A stretch of 64,000 bases of DNA from Nipponacmea schrenckii (Eukaryota > Mollusca > Gastropoda > Lottiidae): contig CM060201.1 of the NCBI GenBank assembly GCA_030562195.1, positions 32,346,067 to 32,410,066 of the forward strand, in the 5' to 3' direction. This document shows, piece by piece, positions 1 through 12,600 of this stretch. Made by a program: the position numbers and the translations under genes. Under the pieces are notes generated by a model. The model was not told where the DNA came from. It was given only the letters and a program-made list of their open reading frames with translations, and did not search any database. How positions within the stretch are numbered: position 1 is the stretch's first letter; each line of letters starts with the position of its first letter.

Positions 1-506
1 GCCATCAATATATTCTAACCTTTCATTATAAAAATAGCAGGGTTCAGGTTGAAATAATATTTGTTATGATTATTGAAAGAAAATAATTTTAGGTCAAAAC
101 TTTTCGAACTACAGAAAACCAGACTAAGTATTCTTACAAGTAACTTTTTAATCAGCTTTCAGTACATCACTAGCCCATGGTTCTTTCTATTGACTAGTAT
201 ATTTTACAGGGCAGGTGTAATTTTAATTTCTTATTAGGAAATTATGATAAATGATTATTTTCAGACATTAAAGAAATGACCTCCCTCCTCAGTTTTTACT
301 TGATCTTATGATTATTTTTTATAATGTAGGCTATTCAGCAGCCCTGAATTTCTTATAAAATCCTCATTTTTTGTAGTTTGGCTAAAATTCATAGAATAAT
401 GTTTAATTGATGGAGAAATCTTTAAAAAGTCCTGGCAGAAGTATGGGCCTTAATCTAAAAATAACTCTTTGAAATGTTCTAGCTATTGTTTATTTTCTTT
501 TTTCAG

Positions 507-681
507 GGGAATTCCAGGCCCTCCATCACATGATGCTACCTCACCGTTCAAAAGAGGGAGAACTGCCTCGCCCCATCACCTAACTCGCCCTGCAGGATAT
601 CCTTATGGACAAGATCAAACAGGAAGATATGGTATGGCACCATCCACTAGTTATATGTATAAGTACAGAGATCCGTATCAG
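507..681 (+). CDS. NCOR1: NCoR first visible exon (N-terminal region)
   Basis: The exon begins after a TTTTTTCAG acceptor and ends before GTTGGT, in phase 0. It encodes 58 residues rich in Pro, Tyr, Arg and His (for example [15 protein letters not shown]), in keeping with the disordered N-terminus of NCoR proteins. It is followed by a roughly 10.2-kb intron, the largest in the gene. An upstream methionine that could open this frame lies before the acceptor in intron sequence, so I treat the exon as internal. Confidence 0.85.
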
Positions 682-3600
682 GTTGGTGCTTAAATTTCAT
701 CTTTGTTAACTTTCAGAATATGCTTGTCCCATTTGTTTGGAATATTTATGGATATAAGTAAGAAATAAAGATAGGAAACAAACAACTGTATATTACTAGG
801 ATAACAACTTAGGATCACAGTAAAAGATCCTTTCTTCCAGCTGGTCCTTGGCTGAACCTCTAGGCATTCATCTTCCTTGGAATATCCGTACTTATTTATG
901 GCTGGATTTATGAGAAATTTACTTGAAATATAAACAGGGACAGGATTAATTAATTAGGTAATTATCTCTTAATTTGAAGCTGATTAGTAATCAATGACAT
1001 TAAAAAAGTTTTAATGAAAAGAACCGTTAATTGATAAGATTAGCGGTCAAGACAGCACAAGCGGTCATACTTCCAGGAAACTATTTTCTTTTTTATGATG
1101 TTAAAAAATGCGAAACCTATCGCGGATCGCATTAATTTGTACTCGCATTTAAGTCCCTATTCCCCATGTCACATTAATTTGTTGACGCAGTAATTTCTAG
1201 CCTTACAGTAGATAAGATTCAAGATAGCTTAGTCATATTGTCATGTTCCGTATTTTCCGTATTAAAGTCAATAATGGTTCCAATATGTTCTTTAACTTGA
1301 AATATAAACAGGCCTGGTCTTTTAGACCAATCAACTGACAGTTACAACATAATGTTTTATAAAAGTCTGTGTTTGGTAATGATTAAGCATACAAAAATCT
1401 AAGAAAAACAAGATTAAAAGAAATTTAATGGACTCAAGTCTATGGATGTTTTTTATATGAAATATGATACAAAGACATCTAGCTTTATAAACTTTATCAT
1501 ATGGTTTAATATAAATAGGAGAAAACAGATAGAAAAATATAATGACAGATAACTGTTAATTATGTCATTGATCACCATTAGTCCTTATGTCCTTTACAAT
1601 CTTCATACTTATACCTCGACTGCAATAGTCACCTTTCTTGTATCACACCTTCACAATGTCAAGCAGTTTCAAACTTTATACTTATACCTCGACTGCAATA
1701 GAAACCTTTCTTCTATCACATCTTCACAATATCAAGCTATTACAATCTTCATACTTATACCTCGACTGCAATAGTCACCTTTCTTGTATCACACCTTCAC
1801 AATGTAAAGATATTACAAACTAACATACTTATACCTCGACTGCAATAGAAAACAAACAGACAGAAAAATATAATGACAGATAACTGTTAATTATGTCATT
1901 GATCACCATTAGTCCTTATGTCCTTTACAATCTTCATACTTATACCTCGACTGCAATAGAAACCTTTCTTGTATCACACCTTCACAATGTAAAGATATTA
2001 CAAACTAACATACTTATACCTCAACTGCAATAGAAAACCTTTCTTGTATCACATCTTCACAATGTCAAGCTATTACAAACTTTTTATTTATACCTTGACT
2101 GCAATAGTAACCTTTCTTGTATCACATCTTCACAATATCAAGCTATTACAAACTAACATACTTATACCTTGACTGCAATACTAACCTTTCTTGTATCACA
2201 TCTTCACAATATCAAGCTATTACAAACTAACATACTTATACCTCGACTGCAATAGTCACCTTTCTTGTATCACATCTTCACAATATCAAGCTGTTACAAA
2301 CTTTATACTTATACCTTGACTGCAATAGTAACCTTTCTTCTATCACATCTTCACAATATCAAGCTATTACAATCTTCATACTTATACCTTGACTGCAATA
2401 GAAAACCTTTCTTGTATCACACCTTCACAAAGTAAAGATATTACAATCTTCATACTTATACCTCGACTGCAATAGAAACCTTTCTTGTATCACATCTTCA
2501 CAATATCAAGCTATTACAAACTTACATACTTATACCTCGACTGCAATAGAAACCTTTCTTGTATCACATCTTCACAATATCAAGCTATTACAACCTTCAT
2601 ACTTATACCTCGACTGCAATAGAAACCTTTCTTGTATCACATCTTCACAATATCAGGCTATTACAACCTTCATACTTATACCTTGACTGCAATAGAAACC
2701 TTTCTTGTATCACACCTTCACAAAGTAAAGATATTACAATCTTCATACTTATACCTTGACTGCAATAGTCACCTTTCTTCTATCACATCTTCACAATGTC
2801 AAGCTGTTACAAACTTTATACTTATACCTTGACTGCAATAGAAACCTTTCTTGTATCACACCTTCACAATGTAAAGATATTACAATCTTCATACTTATAC
2901 CTCGACTGCAATAGAAACCTTTCTTGTATCACATCTTCACAATATCAAGCTATTACAATCTTCATACTTATACCTCGACTGCAATAGAAACCTTTCTCGT
3001 ATCACATCTTCACAATATCAAGCTATAACAATCTTCATACTTATACCTTGACTGCAATAGAAAACCTTTCTTGTATCACATCTTCACAATATCAAGATAT
3101 TACAATCTTCATACTTATACCTCGACTGCAATAGAAACCTTTCTTGTATCACACCTTCACAATGTAAAGATATTACAATCTTCATACTTATACCTCGACT
3201 GCAATAGAAACCTTTCTTGTATCACATCTTCACAATATCAAGCTATTACAATCTTCATACTTATACCTCGACTGCAATAGAAACCTTTCTCGTATCACAT
3301 CTTCACAATATCAAGCTGTTACAAACTAACATACTTATATCTTGACTACAATAGCCACTTTTCTTGTATCACATCTTCATAATGTCAAGCTATTACATAC
3401 TAACATACTTATACCTTGACTGCAATAGTAACCTTTCTTGTTTCACATCTTCACAATATCAAGATATTACAATCTTCATACTCATACCTTGACTGCAATA
3501 GAAACCTTTCTTGTATCACACCTTCACAATGTAAAGATATTACAATCTTCATACTTATACCTCGACTGCAATAGAAACCTTTCTTGTATCACATCTTCAC

Positions 3601-6600
3601 AATATCAAGCTATTACAATCTTCATACTTATACCTCGACTGCAATAGAAACCTTTCTTGTATCACATCTTCACAATATCAAGCTGTTACAAACTAACATA
3701 CTTATATCTTGACTACAATAGCCACTTTTCTTGTATCACATCTTCATAATGTCAAGCTATTACATACTAACATACTTATACCTTGACTGCAATAGTAACC
3801 TTTCTTGTTTCACACCTTCACAATATCAAGATATTACAATCTTCATACTCATACCTTGACTACAATAGTCACCTTTCTTGTATCACATCTTCACAATGTC
3901 AAGCAGTTTCAAACTTTATACTTATACCTTGACTGCAATAGAAACCTTTCTTGTATCACATCTTCACAATATCAAGCTGTTACAAACTTTATACTTATAC
4001 CTTGACTGCAATAGTAACCTTTCTTCTATCACATCTTCACAATATCAAGCTATTACACACTAACATACTTATACCTTGACTGCAATACTAACCTTTCTTG
4101 TATCACATCTTCACAATATCAAGCTATTACACACTAACATACTTATACCTTGACTGCAATAGTAACCTTTCTTGTATCACATCTTCACAATGTCAAGCTA
4201 TTATTAACTGAATCTTATACCTTGTACTAATAGTCACCTTTCTAGTGTCATGGAAGTGTAACATATAAAGAATTTTTGTATTAGAAACTGTATGTAATAA
4301 CTGTACATTGGGTGAGGTCAAATCTTGTGTTAGTGTTCCTGGTTAGTGTTCCTGGTTAGTGTTCTGGTTAGTGTTCACACTACCAACTTGAAATATGAAT
4401 ACTATAATAGAATCATTTTAAAGAATTGTCAGCTTTTATAAGATGTAAAATTCATTTATGTAATTTCGATAAACAGATTTTCTCTTCCGCCACTGCTTCA
4501 GTAATATTTTATCATCCCACCACCATTCTCGGCAGCTCCCCGAATGCGCTTGATGATATCTAGCAATTCCACATTAAATTGATACTCTATCTTGTTACCT
4601 TTGAACTTCCCAGTAACATCTTGACCTGCCTTCACTTTATCCAACTGCTTACTGAACATACTATTAGTACCCTTAATTTCTTCTCTCAAAAGCTGCACCG
4701 TCTTCATTAGCCCATAAGGTGCAGAAAAGTAGAACGTAAAACTCCATTCATTTCATTTCATTTCTCAAAAGCTGCAACATCTGATCAGAATCAGCTCTAT
4801 GACTTCTTCAAAATATCAGCCAAAGAAATATTAGCATGAAGTATTGTACAAGAAGATTTTTTTTTTATTTTATGAATATATGCTTCAGTGTAAAGAAACA
4901 CTCTCTGTGCCTATAGAATATATTATAAGTTATAAGTTATATTATAAGATTATTTTTATTCTATAATGAATATGATTCAGTGTAAAAGAGTATAAGATTT
5001 TCTACTAGAGAAAATGAAGATATTATAAAAACAGTTTAAAAGGTAAAGAAGTGTATAAGTTGACAAGAGTTCATTGTGGTTACTTGTACACTAGCTTTAC
5101 ATAAACTTTAATAAACCTTTTACTCAGTTTATACTGTCATTATATCATATTGAATTAAAGCTGCACTACTCTAACTTCTACATTCATTTCTAAACTGTTT
5201 TTGAAAGCTTTTTATGCTTGCAGACCTTCAAAATTTATTATCAGTCTTTGTTGAAAAACAAGTGCACAGTCCAAAAATCTTTTAACTACACTTTAATTTA
5301 AAGGGATTGTGAGGTTTTCTTTACTTTTATGTATTTAGCTGACAATTATAACAGTGATTTGCACCATTCCAATTTTCAATCAGACAACTATGGTTCCTGC
5401 AATTCCACTAAAACTGGATTCTGCGATTCCACTAAAACTGATTCCTGCAATTCCACTTAAACTGATTCCTGCAATTCCACTAAAACTAAGTGTTTGATGA
5501 TGTCATTTCCACAATATGTATTCATGTCATATGAGGCGTCATAAAATCCTTAGTTTGAGTGGAATTGCAGGTATCACAGATGCTTATTTAACAGAAAATT
5601 AGAATGGTGCATATTGAAGTTTTAAAAAAGTTCAAAAAGCTCTTCAAGAATCCCTTTAAATTCTTGGGAACATTGCAAACATTTGAATCAGACTTTCTCA
5701 TATAGACTGTCTTTTAACAGTTTTTTCATCGTGCACAATAACATTAGTTAGGTTTAATTTGATGACTTTGAACTGTGAAGTAGAATTTTTACTCCTTCAA
5801 TTCACAAGATCAATGAAAGAAGAATTCAATTGAATTTTAATCTTACCAAGGCTTTGTGAAAATTGTCTACCACTACCTTTTATATTGTTCAAAAGCTATT
5901 TGAAATGTGAATTTTTAGTTGAACTGTAGGTAAAATGCACAAGAAATTGTGCTTTTTGTTGTGATAGTAAATTGTTTTACAGTAGCGAATAAAATTAGTT
6001 TATTAAGGGTTTTAAAATCTGAGCTTTTGTATCCGGGTCACTCTATATAATATTTGCAGCATTCTTATTCTCAGCAGGTGTCTGTGGTTCCTGTTATTCT
6101 TGAAAAACTTGACTAGATTGAGATTTGACTTGCAGTAATGAATGATATTAACATAATACTTGCAACTTTTCCTTATAATTTAAGGAATTTGATACAGGAA
6201 TTTGCAAGAGATGTATAGACTTAAAGTGAATCTGTATCTACAGCAAAGGGACTTGAGGCCAAAAACATGAGGACTTTTCAAGTACAAATTGTTTAAATCA
6301 GAGTCTGTGAATTGTTGAAAAGGTTTGCTCAAATAAAAAAAAATATCTTGTAGAGTCTAATGTCTGAGGTTACTGTTTAATCAAAATACACAGTCAATGT
6401 TTGTCAAAAGTTAAAACAATGTTTTATTTTAATCAATTTAAAGGATGAAAACTAAATTCAGGGTGGTCCATTAGATCTGACTTATATTTTCTTAGTCAAC
6501 ACAGTGTCATTCACGGCTTGAAAATTAGGAGAGTTTAGGATTATTGTGAATATTATGAGATGTTGCAAATTTTTGGAAGGTAATTACTAGGAATGTTGCA

Positions 6601-9600
6601 AGGTGGATATCTGGGTGTAATTACTAGGAATGTTGCAAGGTGGATATCTGGGTGTAATTACTAGGAATGTTGCAAGGTGGATATCTGGGTGTAATTACTA
6701 GGAATGTTGCAAGGTGGATATCTGGGTGTAATTACTAGGAATGTTGCAAGGATGATATCAATTGTAGGTATAATTACTAGGATTGTTCCAAGTGGATATC
6801 AGTTGTCATTGTAATTACTAGGAATGTTGTAAGATATGTTGATATTGGGAATGTTGTTAGTGCATATTAATTGTGGATGTTATAGAAAATAGGCTAGAAA
6901 TTATTGAATAAAACCTAAGTCTTATCAATTGAGCTGTTAGAATTTGTGGTTCTTAGAATTTGTGGATATCTGGGTGTAATTACTAGGAATCTTGCATGGC
7001 GGATATCTGGGTGTAATTACTAGGAATGTTGCAAGGTGGATATCTGCTTGTAATTACTAGGAATATTGCAAGGTGCTGGGTGTAATTACTAAGAATGTTG
7101 CAAGGTGGATATCTGGGTGTAATTACTAGGAATGTTGCAAGGTGGATATCAATTGTAGGAGTAATTACTAGGAATGTTGCAAGGTGGATATCAATTGTAG
7201 GAGTAATTACTAGGAATGTTGCAAGGTGGATATCTGCTTGTAATTACTAGGAATATTGCAAGGTGCTGGGTGTAATTACTAAGAATGTTGCAAGGTGGAT
7301 ATCTGGGTGTAAATACTAGGAATGTTGCAAGGTGGATATCTGGGTGTAATTACTAGGAATGTTGCAAGGTGGATATCTGGGTGTAATTACTAGGAATGTT
7401 GCAAGGTGGATATCAATTGATAGGAGTAATTACTAGGAATGTTGCAAGGTGGATATCTGGGTGTAATTACTAGGAATATTGCAAGGTGGATATCTGCTTG
7501 TAATTACTAGGAATGTTGCAAGGTGGATATCTGGGTGTAATTACTAGGAATGTTGCAAGGTGGATATCAATTGTAGGAGTAATTACTAGGAATGTTGCAA
7601 GGTGGATATCTGGGTGTAATTACTAGGAATGTTGCAAGGTGGATATCTGCTTGTAATTACTAGGAATGTTGCAAGGTGGATATCTGGGTGTAATTACTAG
7701 GAATGTTGCAAGGTGGATATCTGGGTGTAATTACTAGGAATGTTGCAAGGTGGATATCTGGGTGTAATTACTAGGAATGTTGCAAGGTGGATATCAATTG
7801 TAGGAGTAATTACTAGGAATGTTGCAAGGTGGATATCTGGGTGTAATTACTAGGAATGTTGCAAGGTGGATATCAATTGTAGGTTTAATTACTAGGATTG
7901 TTCCAAGTGGAAATCAGTTGTCAGTGTAATTACTAGGAATGTTGTAAGATATGTTGATATTGGGAATGTTGTTAGTGGATATTAATTGTGGATGTTATAG
8001 AAAATAGGCTAGATATTATTGAATAAAACCGAAGTCTTATCAATTGAGCTGTTAGAATTTGTGGTTCTTAGAATTTGTGGTTCATAGAATTTGTTGATCT
8101 AAGAAATTGTGGATCTGAGTAAAGAAAGTACAACAAAAGAGACAGTGTTGTTTCCATTTTGCAGAAAAAAATTTCTAATTGTACAAAAGATTTGATCTTA
8201 CTTCAACATATTTAGACTTACTGAAGTATGATTTAAATGGACTAACTCAGGCATGGTATAAGTGAGCATACTGAGGCAAGGTTTAAGTGGACTTAATAAG
8301 GCATGGTTGAAGTGGACTTAATAAGACATGGTTTAAGTGGACTTAATAAGGCATGGTTTAAGTGGACTAAGTGAAGTACGGTTTAAGTGGAAATACTCAT
8401 GCATGGTTTAAGTAAACTAGCTCAGACATATTTTAAGCAGACTTAGTAAGGTATGGGTTAGGTTAACTCACTGAGGCATGGTTTATGTGGATCTACTTAG
8501 GCATGGTTTAAGTGAACTAAGTGAGCCATGGTTTAATTTGATTAGCTGAGGTATGGTTTAAATGGATTAGCTGAGGTATGGTTTAAGTGGATTAGCTGAG
8601 GTATGGTTTAAGTGGATTAGCTGAGGCATGGTTTAAGTAGACTTTAGTTAGGCATGATTTTAAAGAATTTGACGAAGTATGTTAGCAATGGTACAGTATA
8701 TGTATGCAGTACCTATAGAAGCATATTGAAGAGATTATACAAACTCTGACCGAAACCATCTGGTTTCTACTATATACTTGACAAACCTATAGTCTTTAAT
8801 CACTAACTTACTGGTGCAATAACATTTTAATTTAGAAATTACAACATGCATGCTGTTGGAGGTCTTGATAAACTGCACGTACTGTACAGGACATTATTTA
8901 TTTGAATATAGTGCTAAATACTGAGCATTTGTGTGGTAACTTTCTTTGTGGTCAGTTGTATACATCAAGGAGTTTATGTTGACATAGACGAATTCAGTTC
9001 AAAATATATGAAACGTGGTTTGGATACGATTTTTAACTCTTTGACTCATGTGTGGTTTTACATACAAACTGCAAATATTGTGTAAGCTTATAGGATAGGC
9101 TTTATTTAAAAATACAGCTATTTCTTTTTTTGTGGTCATCTTCAACTAGACTTCAGATAAATTGAAATTTAATAAATTTAAAATCCAGTTTGATATTTGG
9201 ATGATATGTGATTTGTGTTCTAGTGATAAATATAATTTATTTATATGACTTATTCTCGGTTAAAAACTTCAGGATAGAGTATTTGTGTGGGATCTTAGCT
9301 GGTGGTCATTTATATATGGATATAGGATATGAAAGTACTACAGCTTCAGAATAACAGATGATGTTTAATATCATTGTATATGCTTAATTTAACATAGTGT
9401 AACTAATAGTAGTACAAGACAATCTGACATTCAATAGTTCAAAATAAACTTTTTACTGCAAGTCTGGAAGCATTATTCAAAGTGTTAAAGCAAAATGTTG
9501 TTGGGTCATGAAGTGAGAAGCAATTATAAGCAAATGTTAGAATAAATGGAATCTCTAGCTGATGTTGTAAAACAACTCTATGATCCTCAATGTACTTTAG

Positions 9601-12600
9601 TGAACTGTCTGATCCTAAAATAAGATTATAATTAGTGGGTAATAGGTGTATTTATATAATGATAAACTTAATGATTTAGACAGATCTAAGGAGTGCTAAA
9701 CATTGGACAGGAAATTCCTTTTTGCCACTTGGCCTATGTTTTTCTAAATTGACCCACGATTAACTACATCAAGGCATATCTCTCATGATCAATTTTACAA
9801 AAAAAAATGGTTTAAAAAATTAAAAATATGAAATATAATACCTGGCTTAATATATCGCTGATGTCTACAGAATGGTGGTTACTTTTTAAACCTACTGAAA
9901 GTGTTGTGATAAAAGACATAATCGACTTCAAAGACAAATGAATATTAGGCTTATAACTAATTAACCATAGTTGCTACCCTGGATGCATTTTATTTGGTTG
10001 CTAATAATTGTTTACTCCTTGTGATAAAGAAATCTGTGATATATTGATATGTGGTGTCAACAAGTAAACATAGATGTTATATGCACAATATGATAAGCCT
10101 TCTACTACCAATCTTCAATGGGAAATTTCATGAGAAAAATATACGAAGTTAATCATGGAATCATAGTATGTTTTTATTTTTGTCCTTGGTAATTTTTATT
10201 TATGCGTTATGAAAAAATCATGAAAAAATGAGATCTGAAAATAAAGTCTAGATTACTAGTGGTGTATAAGTCGCATGAGTATGGGAAACCAAACCAGAAA
10301 AATTCCAACATGAAAAAATCACATTCCAAGAAGTTACATTTTATCACCAAGAAAGTCATATTATATTCCAACATATTCAATTATATACCATAATATTCAA
10401 TCATATACCAAGATATTCAATAATACACCAAGATATTCAATAATACACCAAGATATTCAATTATATATCAAGATGTTTAATCATATACCAAGATATTAAA
10501 TTTTATATACAAAGATATTCAATTATATACCAAGATATACAATTATATACCAAGATATTCAATAATACACCAAGATATTCAATCATATATCAAGATATTT
10601 AATCATATACCAAGATATTCAACCAAGATATTCAATTATACACCAAGATATTCAATTTTTATACATTCATTATCCATTCAATCATATATCAAGATATTAA
10701 TCATATACCAAGATATTCAACAAGATATGTGCATTATACCAAGCATAATATTATTTTTAGTATACAAAGTCTCATTCAATTATTATACCAACATTTGAAA
10801 TTAAATTTTCAATAGATGAGTTTCATATACAAAGTATTATATATCCATGAAATTTATGTATTTTGTATATTTCAGCCACCCGATCAGCACCGTGCCCCAC
10901 ATCAGTATGATGACTATGTGGCAAAACGTAGACCTACTTTATTACAAGATTATCATCATCACCAAGCTGAAAGGTGAGTATAAAGAACCCCAAGTACAAA
11001 CAATCTAGAACAACTAAATGAAAACTCTAATTTTAAAATTTAAACAGTTTGTATTTAATATTTCAGCAACAATCAGCACCGTCCCCACATCAGTACGATG
11101 ACTATGTGGCAAAACGTAGACCTACTTTATTACAAGATTATCATCATCACCAAGCTGAAAGGTGAGTATAAAAACCCCAAGTACAAACAATCTAGAACAA
11201 CTAAATGAAACTCTAATTTTAAAATTTAAACAGTTTGAGAAAACATTGGTAGCAACAAATCATGTGAAGAAGTTTATTAACCATCGTGACAATGTTCGCC
11301 CTCACTATGAACTGTATAACTTTATACAATTGTCTTTCTGCTTTTATGAGTTATTAAACTTTGCTTATAAGCTTAAATCAAGTCTTATATTTGACAAAAT
11401 ATACCTTAAACTAAACAAATCTTATGAGTAATTACTAAATTTAACACTTTCACCAGCTTTTGTTTTATACTAGAAAATAAAGTTAATCCAGTATTATAAG
11501 TTTCAAACAATTACAACCAAATTAAAACAATTGTCCTAGATTTGAATCCAGTTTTGTTAAATTGTCTAGCTTTACTCATATACTTGTTAACCTTTCTTTT
11601 ACTTTGTCCTTAAATCGAAATAAATTAAATCAAAGAAAAACCCCTTCTAAACCATTAAGGAAATTACCTTATTTCATGAAAAAATTCCCACAATTTTTAC
11701 AGATTAACTAAAGCCCTACAGTGTCCTGATGAAGCCTTTATGTCCTAAACATGTGTCAGTAGCCTGAAATTGACTCAGATAATTGATGAAATAACCTTTC
11801 TCTTTACCCTTCTACAAATTAAAATTTAAATCAAAAAAACTTTTCATGTAAACCATATTACAGATAATGGACAATGGGTCTCTTAATTTGAGTGCACAAT
11901 CTGTAGAATATAAACAAACACAGTGTAGACCATTTCCTTTTGTACTGAAAACTGGCACCACAAATGTCCTTCTTAGTACTCTTAATCTTGGTGCATTTCA
12001 CTGCATAAATAGCCATTAACATCAACATGACATAGCAACACATAATAAAAACATGTTTTTTGTATATTTGAAACTTCCTATGATAACTTGACATTAATGG
12101 TAACTAAGAAACTTGACTCAAAGTAATGTGGTGTAGTGGAAAATGCTAGTTGAGCATTTTTTAAAAGGAATTTAACTTTTCAGAATTTTACCCAAAAAAA
12201 TGATACTACTTAAATATTAGTCATACATTAGTAACTTTCCAATCTTTGTTCCTTGTATTAACTTTAATGTATATTTTGTGATCCTGGCCAGCGCTTTTAT
12301 GAGACTACATTCTCTTCACCGTCTAACAAGTCAAAGATACAAGATATGAACATATTTAGATACCTCATTTGTATTAAAGATTAAAGTGGAATGAAATAAT
12401 TTCCTTCACTACACACTGCATGACATTGCCAATTTTCATTAGACCTTAAAATTCTATATTCTTTTTTTTTTTGGGTAAAGTAGAATATACTTTAAATTTT
12501 TCTTTTGAAATGTATTTGCTTTTAACTAAAAAGACAAATTTAATGGGCTTATTTTTAGAATGGCACGAAATAAATGGTCTTAAGCCTTATTATCATGTAC

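Noticed and set aside
1562..4063. Series of 60-70-codon ORFs with similar peptides ([15 protein letters not shown])
   Set aside because: They are read from the 73-bp satellite in shifting frames; each shares its sequence with neighbours at multiples of 73 bp and has no start context or domain.
1518..4230. CRISPR-like array
   Set aside because: Units are contiguous and similar throughout with no unique spacers, and the genome is animal.
11858..12094. 78-codon minus-strand ORF in NCoR intron 2
   Set aside because: No recognisable domain, no splice or promoter context, random-looking composition.
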